This document shows positions 37,787-59,566 of a DNA stretch of 64,000 nt, piece after piece (the stretch's first letter is position 1; every line of letters begins with the position of its first letter). The DNA is from Patagioenas fasciata. Lineage: Eukaryota; Chordata; Aves; Columbiformes; Columbidae. The notes under the pieces were generated by a model. The model was not told the origin of the DNA, searched no databases, and was given only the letters and a program-made list of their open reading frames with translations. The translations under genes were made by a program, and so were the position numbers. The stretch lies in the NCBI RefSeq assembly GCF_037038585.1, contig NC_092520.1, positions 119,023,001 through 119,087,000 on the forward strand. The letters are read 5' to 3'.

Positions 37787-40437
37787 ACTTGAAAACATGG
37801 GAGTTGATTATTTGCAGACTCTGACCTTCTTTCTAATCTCTGAGAAATACCTTTGCCTTTTAGAACTGTGATTCCTTATTTCCAAGTGGGAAGTGTGTCT
37901 TTAAATTCTCTTTTGTGGCTTGTCTGAGCTCTTCTGAGTCACTGCTGAAGCTGGGATTTGGGTCAGGAACCTTGACTCACAGTCCTGTGCTTGGACCAGA
38001 GGCCACATGTTCTTACCACAGTAAGCAGTAGTTTATTCCAGCCTTCAGTTTATGCTCTTCAAGATATGGTGTGGGGCTGTGGTTTGCTGTGTTGCTGTGG
38101 TGGTGCTTTTTTTTGTTTGTTTTTGCTATTTTTTTTTCCCCCTCTCTTTTGGATTTGAGATTCTAGGGGAGAATACAGGGAGTAATTTTCCGTACTGGCT
38201 ATCATTTTGCCACATCTTTATGATCATGTTTCTGTGGTTGCTATCTTGCCAATAGTGTCTATTCATCCCTCCAAATTATTTGGAACAAACTAGTTTTTCT
38301 GGAGTTAGAGCTCTTCTGTGACAATGTGAAGCCATATGTGAAATTTAATAATCCTTCAGAAATTAATGATTGAAATTAGAGTAGTCTTCTGTTTAAATCT
38401 CTCACAAGCTGTATTTTTACATTACTTTTTTCTACCTTAAACTCATTCTTTAACCCTATCTTTAGTAAAAAGGTGCATTACAGAATAAAGCATATCTGCC
38501 TGCTTCTGTAGATCATAAACTTATTGACCATTTCACCATACTTGTGAGTATGTATATCACACTAACATGACACAACCTGAAAATAATTAGTTCCCCTAGG
38601 AAAAAATGGAGCACAGTTAGTCAAAAGGCATTTTTGACCATCATGGACACACTTGTGGTTGGTTGGTTTTTTTTGGAACCCAAGGCTTGTGAGAAGGTGA
38701 GGGAACACATGGTGCATGTGTGTCTGGCAACACAGAGCCAGCAAGTTAATTTGGTTCTGCACAGTGTCCTGATAAACAAATTACTCAAAGAAAAAAAATT
38801 ATTGAAATTCAAAACTATGCTTAGGTTGGCTTATTTTAAAAGTGAATGAAATTCTTATTACAAAGATGCCCTTGATAGCACACTGCTATGTTTGCCTACA
38901 AGGAAGCATTACCAGCTTGTTTACTGTCTCTTAACTTCTTTATCTAAAATAACCCCAAGGCAATGACAAAAATATGACCTTGTATCTGTTATTCAGCACT
39001 TCAGGTTTTGGATATCCCCAAAATTTCCTTCAGACTTCAAGAATTACCATCACCTGCCTCCATTCCCTGTTGAAAAATACCTTTTTTTTTTTTTAAACTG
39101 AAATGTGATGAGGATTTGTCTTGTGTTTACACTGCTGAACATAAACTGCCAAAGACAAGGATTAATTTCAAAACAGGCTTCCCGTTTTTCACGTTTCACA
39201 TCTTCTGCAGTGATGTGACAGGCTGATGAATGCCACGCTGGCAGTGTTGCACCATGAAGAAAGAAGCTGATAGATTAGTGATGCTGAGTGCAAGACACCC
39301 AGGCAAGTCTGGAGCTTTGCAGTCACTTGCTTACTTAACCCCTTCTTTCTTTCTTTCTTCTTCTTTCTGCCAGTGTGCAGCATTACCAGCTCAGTTCTTG
39401 ATCAGAAGCAGTGCTTGCATTACTTCGCAAGAAGTGTCAAAACTTCTTCATAAATCACTGTAAAATTTGAAGGTGTGAACTGTAAAGTTCAAACATTGGC
39501 TCTGTGTTAGGGAAAATACTTTTCTCTGGTGTTTCAGGCTATTTAAAGTAAAACTTTCCAACTGATATCTTGATGCACACACACATCCTATAGTAAAACA
39601 AGCTGTGTGATAAATACTGTGTATTATTATTAGTCTTTTGCCTTGAAAATACTTACAGGGCTTGCTTTCAACCTTCTTGCCAAGTTTGTTTGTTTGTTTT
39701 TTTCACGTTTGTTGCTTTGTCTTCAAGCTGATAAAAAGTTTAGCTTGGGAATATGGAGGAAGAAAATCTAGACTTTCATATCTAAGAAAAGATTTTTACG
39801 TATTCTTTGTGGGTTTTTTGAAAGCGAAGAGTATTTAACTCACCCTCACCTTCCACGGTGAGGAAGCTGGTGGCCAAGGACCTGGAGGATGCTGCTCTGC
39901 CTCTGTGCAGGCCACACTAAGGGGAGACTGGGCAAACCAGTTAATGGTTAGCTGGAGTGTTACTTTCAAAATTTATTACTTTTACATTAAAAAAAAAGAA
40001 AAAGAGGGAAAGACTGATAGCAAGTGCTTTCTCTGCTACATCACAGTACCTGCTTTTCTGTATTGATGTGGCATTAACAGTAGTTGAACGTCTCCTGGTC
40101 ACGCTGTCTGCCTGCTTTCCGTAAGGGGAGTTGTGGCCCAGGGCAGGGGGAAGATCAGGGTTGATGGAGGAGGTCAAAGCATCTCCTTTCTGGTCTGCTG
40201 GATCACTTCTGCTTTTAGGAGCGGACTCTTATATTGCTGTTTCCATTTCTCTTCCTCTGACTTGAGTCAGCAGTGCAGTCTGTCATTTAAACAACAACAA
40301 AAAAACAAGTCCAAAGCAACAGAAATCCCCAAGACTGACCCAGGAAGCAACGAAGTTGGTTTTGAAGATAATGTTGCAGCATGAAGTACCTGTCCGAGGG
40401 GTCCAAATCTTTGTGGTAAGAGTACAAATAGTTTCAG
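37787..40437. other. intron 1 segment, nothing recognised
   Basis: Non-coding. T-rich runs lie near 38,108-38,145 and 39,084, and a CTTT microsatellite near 39,345. No gene or exon is supported. Confidence 0.5.
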
Positions 40438-40620
40438 CTGAAGAGGACCTCAGGAGGTGGTCTTGTCCAGCCCTCTGCTCACAGCAGGTTCCCACAGCTT
40501 GGGTTGCTCAGGGCCATACTCACATGAGTTTTGTCTGTGTGCAAGGACTGAGATTGTACAGCCTTTGTGGATGGCCTCTTCTGGTGCTTAGCCACTTCAC
40601 TGTTTAAAAACCGAAAGAAA
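40438..40620 (-). mobile_element. old CR1 LINE remnant
   Basis: The block 'aagaggacctcaggaggtgg', then 'cttgtccagccctctgctca', then 'ggcctcttctggtgcttagc' follows the order of a minus-strand CR1 3' region. Many substitutions are present and the terminal 8-bp repeats are gone. The boundaries are rough. Confidence 0.65.
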
Positions 40621-43600
40621 ACCTTAAGTATTTTTCCTCTGAATTGCAAGAAGTTTGTTGCCTTTACTCTTAGTCACCATGCACTTTTCAGAAGAGTTTG
40701 CCCCTCTCCACTGTCTTCCTTGTCGATAGCTGCAAACAGCAAAGACATCTCCACTGATTTTCTTTCAGGCTGAAATGTGGTTAATACGAACGGCACTGCA
40801 CAGGGAAGGACCCTCAGTATTTGGTGCCTGGGTCTTCACCACGAGCCGGTGAAAGAAACTGTATCTAAACAGGTTTGAGTTCACTGATTGATCCAGTCCA
40901 CTGGTTCAGTTTGAATTCCCTGGTTGAACTGTGTGTCGTGGAGCGAGAATGCTTTGGGTTCCTGCAGAATGCTGCCCACTGAAGCTCCCTGAAACCTCAG
41001 GGCTACTTCTTCAGTGGAGAATTGGGCTGCAAACCCCGCAGAGCTCTGCTCTGACCAGGGATGGGGCGGTGCTCACGGTTGCACTCACCTACCTGAATTC
41101 AGACTCTCGCTTCAGTGCCTTCTGTGCTTGAACAAAAACACAAGTAAATATGCCATTTAAAATGGTGTATTGTCAGATTGGTGTTGACTATGTCTGAAGT
41201 CTGTTTTTTATTACTTGTTTTAAAAGGGGGAAAAAAAAGTCCAGCTTTTTAGTGCTTCAGTTATGCTAAAATGTGTACCAGCTGTGTGATCGACATTATA
41301 TAGGCAAGATACTGGCATAAATGCTTTCTCTGTTAAAAGCGAGAATGCAAGTCATGCGTACAGGGCTCTAAGTGTTAATTTTTGAGGTTATCCTTCCTGA
41401 AAGTCTTTGAGTAGTGATGTAAACTTGCCCTTGCAGCAGTTGCCACAAACTGAATCTTTGAAATTAAGGCTCTTCTCAAATTTTGAAGTATTTGTAGCCC
41501 ATTTCTAGCTTTTTTTTTTTTTCTTTTGTGACAGTCTTGCAGCAAAAGACAGTGCTGGATTAGTGGCCGCAGAGGTTTCTTTTTTTGAGTAGTAAAGTGT
41601 TCTTAAGCAGCCAGATAAATATTTGCTCTCTTAATCCAGGTTCATCATAAACTTTTCGCCAGTGAGGCCCTGTGGTGCAGAAGTAAACATAGAGTTTGTG
41701 TACTGAGTCTTCTGTGCCTGTTCCTAGCCTCCAGAACCCATCCCTTCCTTTGCTTCCAAATAAGCAACAGAGCTATACTGAATTTATGCCTGTGTTAACA
41801 ACCTAGAAGTCTAAAATATCCCCTGAGCTTTGTCCATTGAGAAATTCCAAGGCTCTCTTTTCTGGTTTTGTTCTGCATCTGCAACTCTGACCTTCTGGAA
41901 GTGGTGGAAATCAAGTATCCAGAGAGAATTTATAGAGGATGCTTTGGCTTTTCGTTTAACACCTAATGGCAGGCAGCTTAGAAAGGCATCCTTTCTGAAG
42001 CTGTAAATCAGGCTGTTCTGTCTGCTTAAGAAGCACTTGGGTTTTTAGTTTAAAGGCATTGGGGGCTGAGTAAGTGTATAAGCTTTGTTAATGTTGCTTT
42101 GTCAGGTGACATAGTATGCAGAAATCATCTGATAAGTCCAGTAACTTTTTAGTGTGTAAAGGACTTGATGTTCTTTGGAAAACTGAAAATTTTCTGCACA
42201 GTTTTACTGTCTTTTGGAAAAGCACTAATGACTTCAGGACTTCTGCAGCTCACATCTCTGTCAAACATGTCCAGCTGACACATTTCACTTCACCTGTTAT
42301 TTTGGGGCTGTATGATAAACACAGCAGTATGCCTATACCTTTATAATACTGGGGAACTTTCCCCTCTCAACTCATCTTTTGAACTACCAGGTGCCTAGTT
42401 TGTTGTGGTTTTTTTTGCTAATGAAGTTGTCCATGGCATTTGTGTGGCTTCCTTTGCCCTTTCCTTTCACAGCTGGGCCCCATGTAGCTTTAACCTGTTG
42501 TCTGTGTGTTTCCTTGACCAGCTGCTCCTTCTTGGCCTCCTACTTTGACACCAGCCACCCTGGTCCCAGCTGCATTATGCTGCGAGACAGCAGCCTGGCA
42601 GCAGGGATTGGGTGTTCCTAAACCGTGTGGTAGTCTGTGCAAACATCATCTAGTTTGGTATTTAATTAGTAAATGGTGTATGGAAACAGGTTATTTCCTT
42701 GTAGCTGTGTTAGCTGGGCTGTGGGACAATGAGAATTAAAGGATGCTTCACTTCAAACATTGGATATCAATTACTGATATAGATGACATATCTTCAAAAC
42801 TTGGTTTAAAATAACTGTTATATTTATTATGGGAGGAAAACGTATGAGTGGATTATAAACAGTTGCATAATGTGATCACATCCTGCTCTCCAGTGTGTCT
42901 TGCTAATGCAGCAGCAGTGGGGGTTTCCCATCTGCTTTTGCAGCGAATTTGCTGAAGGACAGTCACTGAGCCTAAGAAGCTATTACATCTATTGGTGTCC
43001 CCCTCTCTATTCTCAGCTTAGTAGCAGTACAGATCTGGCTTTGTGCCACTGCTGTGCATAAGCTCATCTGTACAGTTTTCATTATGGCTTCTGATTTACC
43101 ACAGGATTTCTGAATGGTGCTGGTTAGATCAGGTTTGAACACAGACAGGCTTCCTGATGTGTTCTGTGAGCCTGGCTCTTCCCAGGCTTGAGCAGGGTGC
43201 AACCAGCAGAAAGCTTTGGCTGCTTCTCTGGGTGAGCTTGTGAAGATGTCTCCAGCCAAAACTGGCAGTGCAAGTGGCTTAGAGGGGCCTGACCTTAACC
43301 TGTCACTTCGTGCAGAGCTGCATTTTTGCTGCATCCATCATGTGTAGCTGTAAAATGCTGCAGGGTTGTTAAGTGCATGCTTGTATAAGCCTCTGTATTT
43401 AAACTGTCAGCACTTGATATTTCAGTAAGTAGATTTATCTTACTGAGGGGGTTTCTTCCCCTGTGCTCTCTTTGAGTATGTGTAATACTTCTCAATTTTA
43501 AATAAAATACATCTTAACCTTCCAGTTACATTTTGGTCATCTTGTAGCTGCTATGTTCTCTTGGTTGTAGAGAAAGAAGGGCAGAGGTGAGCCACCACTA

Positions 43601-44922
43601 GTGTCACAGCTGCTACGTGATGTGATCACATTATTTTCCTCTCTGAACTTGAAGCGAATGATATGTGTTCTTTAATGTGTTCATTTGGCTTTTCTGGGGT
43701 ACAGTTTGGTTATGCTTTCAATTATGCCATAAAGTTAAGTCTGTCTGCTTTTGTGGGTTGATTTTTTTTTGGTTGTGGTTTTTTTTGTTTGTTTTTGTTT
43801 GTTTGTTTTGGTGTGTGGTAGGATTTTTTGTTTTACCTCATGTATTCTCTGGTTATTACCTGTCAACTTCATCTACCATCTGGGTAGATGCAGAATGAGG
43901 GTCACAGGGGGCAAAACAAGCACTGAGTGCTGACTTGTCAATAAAAGGATCAAACATCCATTTTCATCTTACAGTTGTTTGGAACAAGGATCATTCTAAG
44001 GCAACAGGGGAGCCTTTTACTAAGTGTGTATCCATTTGTTTACTTACCAGATGAAAACCACTTTGACTGTTTTTATATGTTGTCTTCACAGAACTGGAGT
44101 CTCATTCTTTTCTTAGTATATTGTAAAAGGAACAGTGCTCAGTTAAAACCTTGTGCTTCTCCAGCCTCCTGGCATCACCCTTCCATTTTTTTTTTTGGTC
44201 ATTATGTTTGATGCATCCCTTTATTGATAGTGTTTTCTGGCTGGATTTAATCTAGGCTGCCTGAGTAATTCTTGTATTCCTCAATCCCAGGCCTTTATGA
44301 TTGCTCTATTTTACCTTTATTTTTGTCTTTTTGAAGTGTGGAAAATGCTTGCAGAAGACATGTAGCTGGCTTCTTTGTGCACGCCATCTGAATTTTAGTT
44401 GCAGAGTTTGCAGAGTGTGCAGGACATTGTGCAACAAGCATTGTTTGCTTGCTTAGAATTGCCAGGCAAAAAAGCTGTATCCTTGCTCAGCTGTAAAATA
44501 TTATGGCCAAGACAACTATTTCAGCTTGGTTATGGTCACATGTTCTCAGCAGCCTTTATTTGCTGGCAATGGCTTATCTGCTCAGTTCTGTCCTTAAGCA
44601 GGTGAAATGTGTTTGTGTCCTAGTGTTTAACATCTTGTGCAACTCAGGGTTTACACTTCAGAGGCATGAATGAGGGTGAGGAAGACAAAACATGGAACAG
44701 AGTATTCTGGTATCTGTCTGAAGTGAAAAATTTTATAAATTCTTTGGTAGCTTTATGTTGAGGGCCTCTCTTTCTCTACAAACAATTGATAGTAACAATT
44801 CACTGCAAAATATTGATGGTGCACGTAGGCTTGTGAGGGTCATGCATTGTACCCTGGATGTTACTTGAAACTCAAAAGTTGGAGTAGCAAATCAGCCTCA
44901 TGCATTTTTAACTCTCTTCCAG
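40621..44922. other. end of intron 1, nothing recognised
   Basis: AT-rich intron containing a T/G-rich block at 43,760-43,815. It ends in a good polypyrimidine tract and the exon 2 acceptor. Confidence 0.5.
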
Positions 44923-45119
44923 GACTCATAGTTGGGGTGATCTTGAGATACGGGACTCCCTCCACCAGCGGCCATGACAAGCCCTTCGGCTGCTCTCAGG
45001 ACAGGCCGTTCACAACCCTGCTGGTCAACGTCAGCGGGAAGTTCTTTGAGTACACGCTCAAAGGGGAAATAAGCCCTGGGAAGATCCACAACGTGGAGCA
45101 AAATGACATGTTGCGCAAG
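44923..45119 (+). CDS. SLC9A7: SLC9A7 exon 2 (residues 86-151)
   Basis: The acceptor is ttccag at 44,922, and the exon opens with the last two bases of glycine 86. It completes the segment [13 protein letters not shown], then encodes a variable lumenal loop (98-116) with cysteine 109. The conserved block [20 protein letters not shown] follows; N121-V-S is an N-glycosylation sequon facing the organelle lumen. The exon closes with NDMLRK. The loop is the least conserved stretch compared with human NHE7 as I recall it. Donor gtgacc at 45,120 (phase 0). Confidence 0.96.
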
Positions 45120-46345
45120 GTGACCATTTCTTATGCTCAGCTGAGTGTTTCTCCTTTATCTGTGCTTCCCTCACTCCTCTCCACACCTTCCTATTTGAAT
45201 GTTGGGGAGTATCAAATGTCTGTATTCCTGATAGTAACAGCTCTTCAATGCTTAATTCAAAAGCACATTCTGCATTGTGTCACTGATGGTGAAACATTGC
45301 TCTGTTGCATGTATGTAGTGCTCTCCCAAAGCCCTTGGTTGCTGTCTGAAGGCTTAATGTACATTTCTCAGGTCTGTAGAATTCACAAAGACAAACAAAA
45401 AAACTGAACAAAAAACCCTTGATGCTGCCTTGTTTAATACAACATGAGGAAAATTATTTTTTCTTAGTGAAAAGTTATTGTTTCCTAGTATTTTTTTTTC
45501 CCCAGGGTTTTTTAATGTTTTTTGTCAGGAACAATATGCTTGTGTCCCTACAACACCAAATGAGACAGTCTGGTATTGGAAGTGAAATTAATCTACTAAC
45601 TGGTACTCAGATCTGCTATTTGGCCTCTTACTCTATTCAGTGTCAGGAATTAATCACCTTTTGTGTGTATCAAAGCTAGACTTCAAAGTATGGGATCGAG
45701 ACTTTAGGCTCATAACCTAAAAATACTTCTTTCTGATGACTATGAAGAGAGTTTAGGTGGCTGTTTGTATCTACCTGTCTGCTATAGATACATAAAGTTA
45801 GCCAAAATGAATCCTCTTCTGGGACTGCACACTCCTGTTTGTCTTCTAACTTGTGCTTAGGTGGGGATGAAGAGAGCCTAGTTAATCTCACACATGTGCA
45901 GAGCTTCTGTTTGGGTTTTAAATGATTGGCTGACAACAGCTGTGCAGGAGCTAAACTGATTTTTTTTCTTTTTTTTTTTTCAAAGCAACATAAATAGCAT
46001 CTCTTCTGTGACTATATGAGTATCACTTACCACAATAAGAGATTTTCTCCAGCATCATTTCTATTACAATGTTTTAATTTAAAGAGACTCTGTTTGGGAT
46101 TGCTGCAAAACTGTTATTGGTGATGGATGTAATGTCTGTTTTTCTAGATACTGTTTACCACAAAAAGCTGCTGCTTTTCGCTGCTGCATGTGTATAGAGC
46201 TGGCCATTATTTTGGAGTGCAACTTAACCAGTTGTTTTCTATTGCAACAACCAAAAATAGTAGTTCTCAGCAAATGGAAGAGGAAGATGATCTAACAATT
46301 TGTGTATGTCTGTTTCTAATTGAAGTTTCGTATTTTATTTTGTAG
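45120..46345 (+). other. SLC9A7: SLC9A7 intron 2
   Basis: 1,226 bp, gtgacc...tttgtag. Frame read-through from exon 2 stays open to about 45,405, so intron retention would give a truncated product with a short novel tail. No other feature seen. Confidence 0.9.
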
Positions 46346-47124
<779 letters not shown>

Positions 47125-47201
47125 AGACACTTTTTCAGGAATTTGGGGTCCATTTTGGCTTACGCCTTTTTAGGAACAGCAGTGTCTTGTTTTATTATTG
47201 G
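47125..47201 (+). CDS. SLC9A7: SLC9A7 exon 4 (residues 178-203 part)
   Basis: Encodes RHFFRNLGSILAYAFLGTAV and then SCFIIG, a conserved membrane helix. Acceptor ctgtgtag at 47,124; strong donor gtaagt at 47,202. The exon ends two bases into glycine 203. Confidence 0.97.
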
Positions 47202-48189
47202 GTAAGTGAACTCTGTGATATCTGTTCCTTTCTATGCTGAAGTTTAAGTTGATAAAGTGTATGCTGAGCCTTCCAGACTGCCTCAATTTTGTAATTTGCT
47301 TGTTTGAGGATTTTACTTATGTATCCTCGAGACAAAATGCAAATGTAACTTTTGCTGGGATTCATCCTACTTCTTAACAGTACTGTCCCTTAAAATGATG
47401 TTGTCAAGTTTAAATCATTTGACAAGTCCACAGTACTAAAGAGTTTGAGTTTTTGATGTCAAGGCCCAGTCTAAAACAAAACTGTGTTAGACTCTTACTG
47501 GAATTGACTTGAATTGTGGACACTACTTGTAACAAAATTTTAGAATCAAACTTTTAGAGATGTCCCTTTCAGTGACCACACATTTGCTTTCTTTCTCCCT
47601 CTGCATATGTGTGTATATATATAATTTCATGTGTATGTACATTCACATTTAGTTTAACATAGCTGGTCTCTTTGGTTTACTTGCATACAATCTCTTATGT
47701 TGCTAATATTACTGTGTCTGGTGCATAGATATTCTGAAATACACAAATTCTGAATTGTATAGGTAACCTTAGTTTATCTCTCAAAGAATTTCACTAGAGA
47801 AATACTTAAAGGCTATTCTTGGTTCAGAGCTTTTGGCCAATGTGCTGTGTTGGGAGGAGCAATACTGAGGGGAATTTTGGGCAGGAAAATGTTCCCTTTG
47901 GTAGAAAAAGGAAACATCCTGTAAATTCTGTGTAATAGTTGTGTGAACAGATTTCATGCTTTGCTTACTAGTTTTCAATGATATCTTCTGGATCCTATAT
48001 CACATGACCCAGCTCATAGGGAAAATAGGAAAATTAATTTTGAGAGCTTACTGTTAAATCATGGCAGTGTTCCACAGAGCTGTGGCGTAGCCAAGTCTGC
48101 CTGAAATATTGTTGCTTGTGCTTTTCCTTTGCGTGTTTGAGATGTACCAACTTGTTTGACTTGGACTGTTTTATCCTCTTTCTCTTCAG
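47202..48189 (+). other. SLC9A7: SLC9A7 intron 4
   Basis: 988 bp, gtaagt...ctcttcag. A small tgtgtatatata tract lies near 47,610 just inside this interval. Nothing else recognised. Confidence 0.9.
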
Positions 48190-48302
48190 GAATCTCATGT
48201 ATGGGGTTGTGAAACTAATGAAGCTGGTGGGTCAGCTCTCTGATAAATTCTATTATACAGACTGCCTCCTCTTTGGAGCAATAATATCTGCCACTGATCC
48301 AG
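48190..48302 (+). CDS. SLC9A7: SLC9A7 exon 5 (residues 203-241 part)
   Basis: Encodes [20 protein letters not shown] and then [17 protein letters not shown]. The ATDP element (237-240) is the conserved unwound-helix segment near the cation site in CPA1 antiporters. Acceptor ctcttcag, donor gtagct (weaker at the last positions). The exon ends one base into valine 241. Confidence 0.97.
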
Positions 48303-50056
<1,754 letters not shown>

Positions 50057-50198
50057 ATCTATAGTTGCCTACCAGCCAACAGGTGAAAATACCCATGCTT
50101 TTGATGCAGCAGCATTTTTCAAGTCTGTTGGTGTTTTCCTGGGAATTTTCAGTGGTTCTTTCATGATGGGAGCAGTGACAGGGGTTGTGACAGCTCTG
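50057..50198 (+). CDS. SLC9A7: SLC9A7 exon 7 (residues 276-323)
   Basis: Encodes [20 protein letters not shown] and then [20 protein letters not shown], ending TGVVTAL. The exon ends at CTG (phase 0), directly before ATATCCTTT, a perfect U12-type AT-AC donor. Any GT donor nearby would drop conserved residues. If the intron is not removed, the frame runs on 17 codons to a stop at 50,250. Confidence 0.95.
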
Positions 50199-54548
<4,350 letters not shown>

Positions 54549-54637
54549 GTGTGGTAGCTGTCCTCTTCTGTGGAATTACCCAGGCACATTATACGTACAA
54601 TAATCTGTCAGTTGAATCAAGAAGTCGCACTAAGCAG
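54549..54637 (+). CDS. SLC9A7: SLC9A7 exon 9 (residues 359-388)
   Basis: Encodes [20 protein letters not shown] and then VESRSRTKQ. The conserved [14 protein letters not shown] block is intact. The exon ends CAG directly before GCAAGG, a GC-type donor. The next GT, eight bases into the intron, would add three residues absent from the family. Confidence 0.95.
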
Positions 54638-54744
54638 GCAAGGATTGTCTTTCATCTTTTATAGAGTGTGTTGCTGTAGTAGTCCATGTGTTTGAAAAGC
54701 ATCTTTACTGCTTGACCTCTAACATGTGACTCTTTTCTCCCTAG
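54638..54744 (+). other. SLC9A7: SLC9A7 intron 9: short GC-AG intron
   Basis: Only 107 bp. The donor is AG|GCAAGG, the typical context of a U2-type GC donor, and the acceptor is ttttctccctag. The length is close to the vertebrate minimum, which usually favours intron-definition splicing. Confidence 0.88.
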
Positions 54745-58741
<3,997 letters not shown>

Positions 58742-59545
58742 TAGCCCTGCAGAATTTACCTGATGCTTGCTAGAGGTGTTCTGGGTATTTAGAACTTTGT
58801 TTTATAGAGGAAGATGCTAGTGGAGCTTGTGAATAAAATGTACTGATGCTGCTGGGATTCAGCATGAACCTCTCTTGCGAGTATAATAGGTCACTAGCTC
58901 CTTGTCAGCCCAGTAGCATATGGAATAGTGTTGCCTGATACAGCAACCTCTATACTGAAAAGAAATAGTTAGCCTATCTAGGCTTGTATAAACTTTTATT
59001 CCTGTTATACTATGACATTTCTCTGTCATCTTGCTCTTGGTAATGGCTCTGCTCTGTTTTCCAAGTGAAATGAGAGTCTTTAGTGGGTGGTGCTAAACTG
59101 AATGTACTTCAAACATCTATCCAAACAAACCTAACTATCTAAAGAACTGGGATAAATGGGATCCTGCTAGTTTTATGGGTGTGTTTCTTCCGGTGTTGAG
59201 ATGACCTATGAAAATGGGTAAGCAGCTCTTTGTTTGGAAATCTTGGCCAGTACTTGGTACTTTAGGGCTGCAAGCACATTCGTATTTGAGGATACTTAAC
59301 AACAGACATGCTAGAAAATAGTGAATCAATCATTGTTGAAGATCACATGTTATCATTCTGTGAAAGTGCTGGCAGTTGAGAGGGAGAAAAAGGTAAAAAC
59401 AGTGGAATTAAAACAATGCACACTGTACAAACTCTTCAGTGCTTTTTTCGTGTGTATTATTTGTGCTCTTTGGTACTTGAAAGCTTATTTTGTCTTGCTT
59501 TCTAATTGTGCTAATCATGATTTATATCCCATTGTCATGTTATAG

Positions 59546-59566
59546 GATAGGAAAAAACAATCTTAG
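59546..59566 (+). CDS. SLC9A7: candidate 21-nt microexon of SLC9A7
   Basis: A 21-base unit lies between acceptor catgttatag and a strong donor AG|gtaaga. It starts with G, completing the AG left by exon 12 as arginine, then encodes IGKNNL, and ends AG so the phase is unchanged (2 in, 2 out). Inclusion would insert seven residues (IGKNNLR) between the last membrane helix and the cytoplasmic tail. A good branch candidate (gctaatc) and a TGC motif, as seen upstream of neural microexons, lie about 30 bases upstream. The polypyrimidine tract is weak, also common for microexons. No transcript evidence is available to me. Confidence 0.5.
   Translation, partial: DRKKQS

Larger units (their letters stand above)
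9910..44922 (+). other. SLC9A7: SLC9A7 intron 1 (~35 kb)
   Basis: Donor gtgagt at 9,910; acceptor 'ctctcttccag' ending at 44,922. The splice joins G to GACTC to make the glycine codon 86. A first intron this long beside tightly packed later exons is typical of the SLC9A6/7/9 genes. It contains the repeats listed separately and no other exon I can support. Confidence 0.92.

Noticed and set aside
54638..54646. Extension of exon 9 by nine bases to reach a GT donor
   Set aside because: It would insert Ala-Arg-Ile into a fully conserved junction (TKQ|LFE). The GC donor has the expected AG|GCAAG context.
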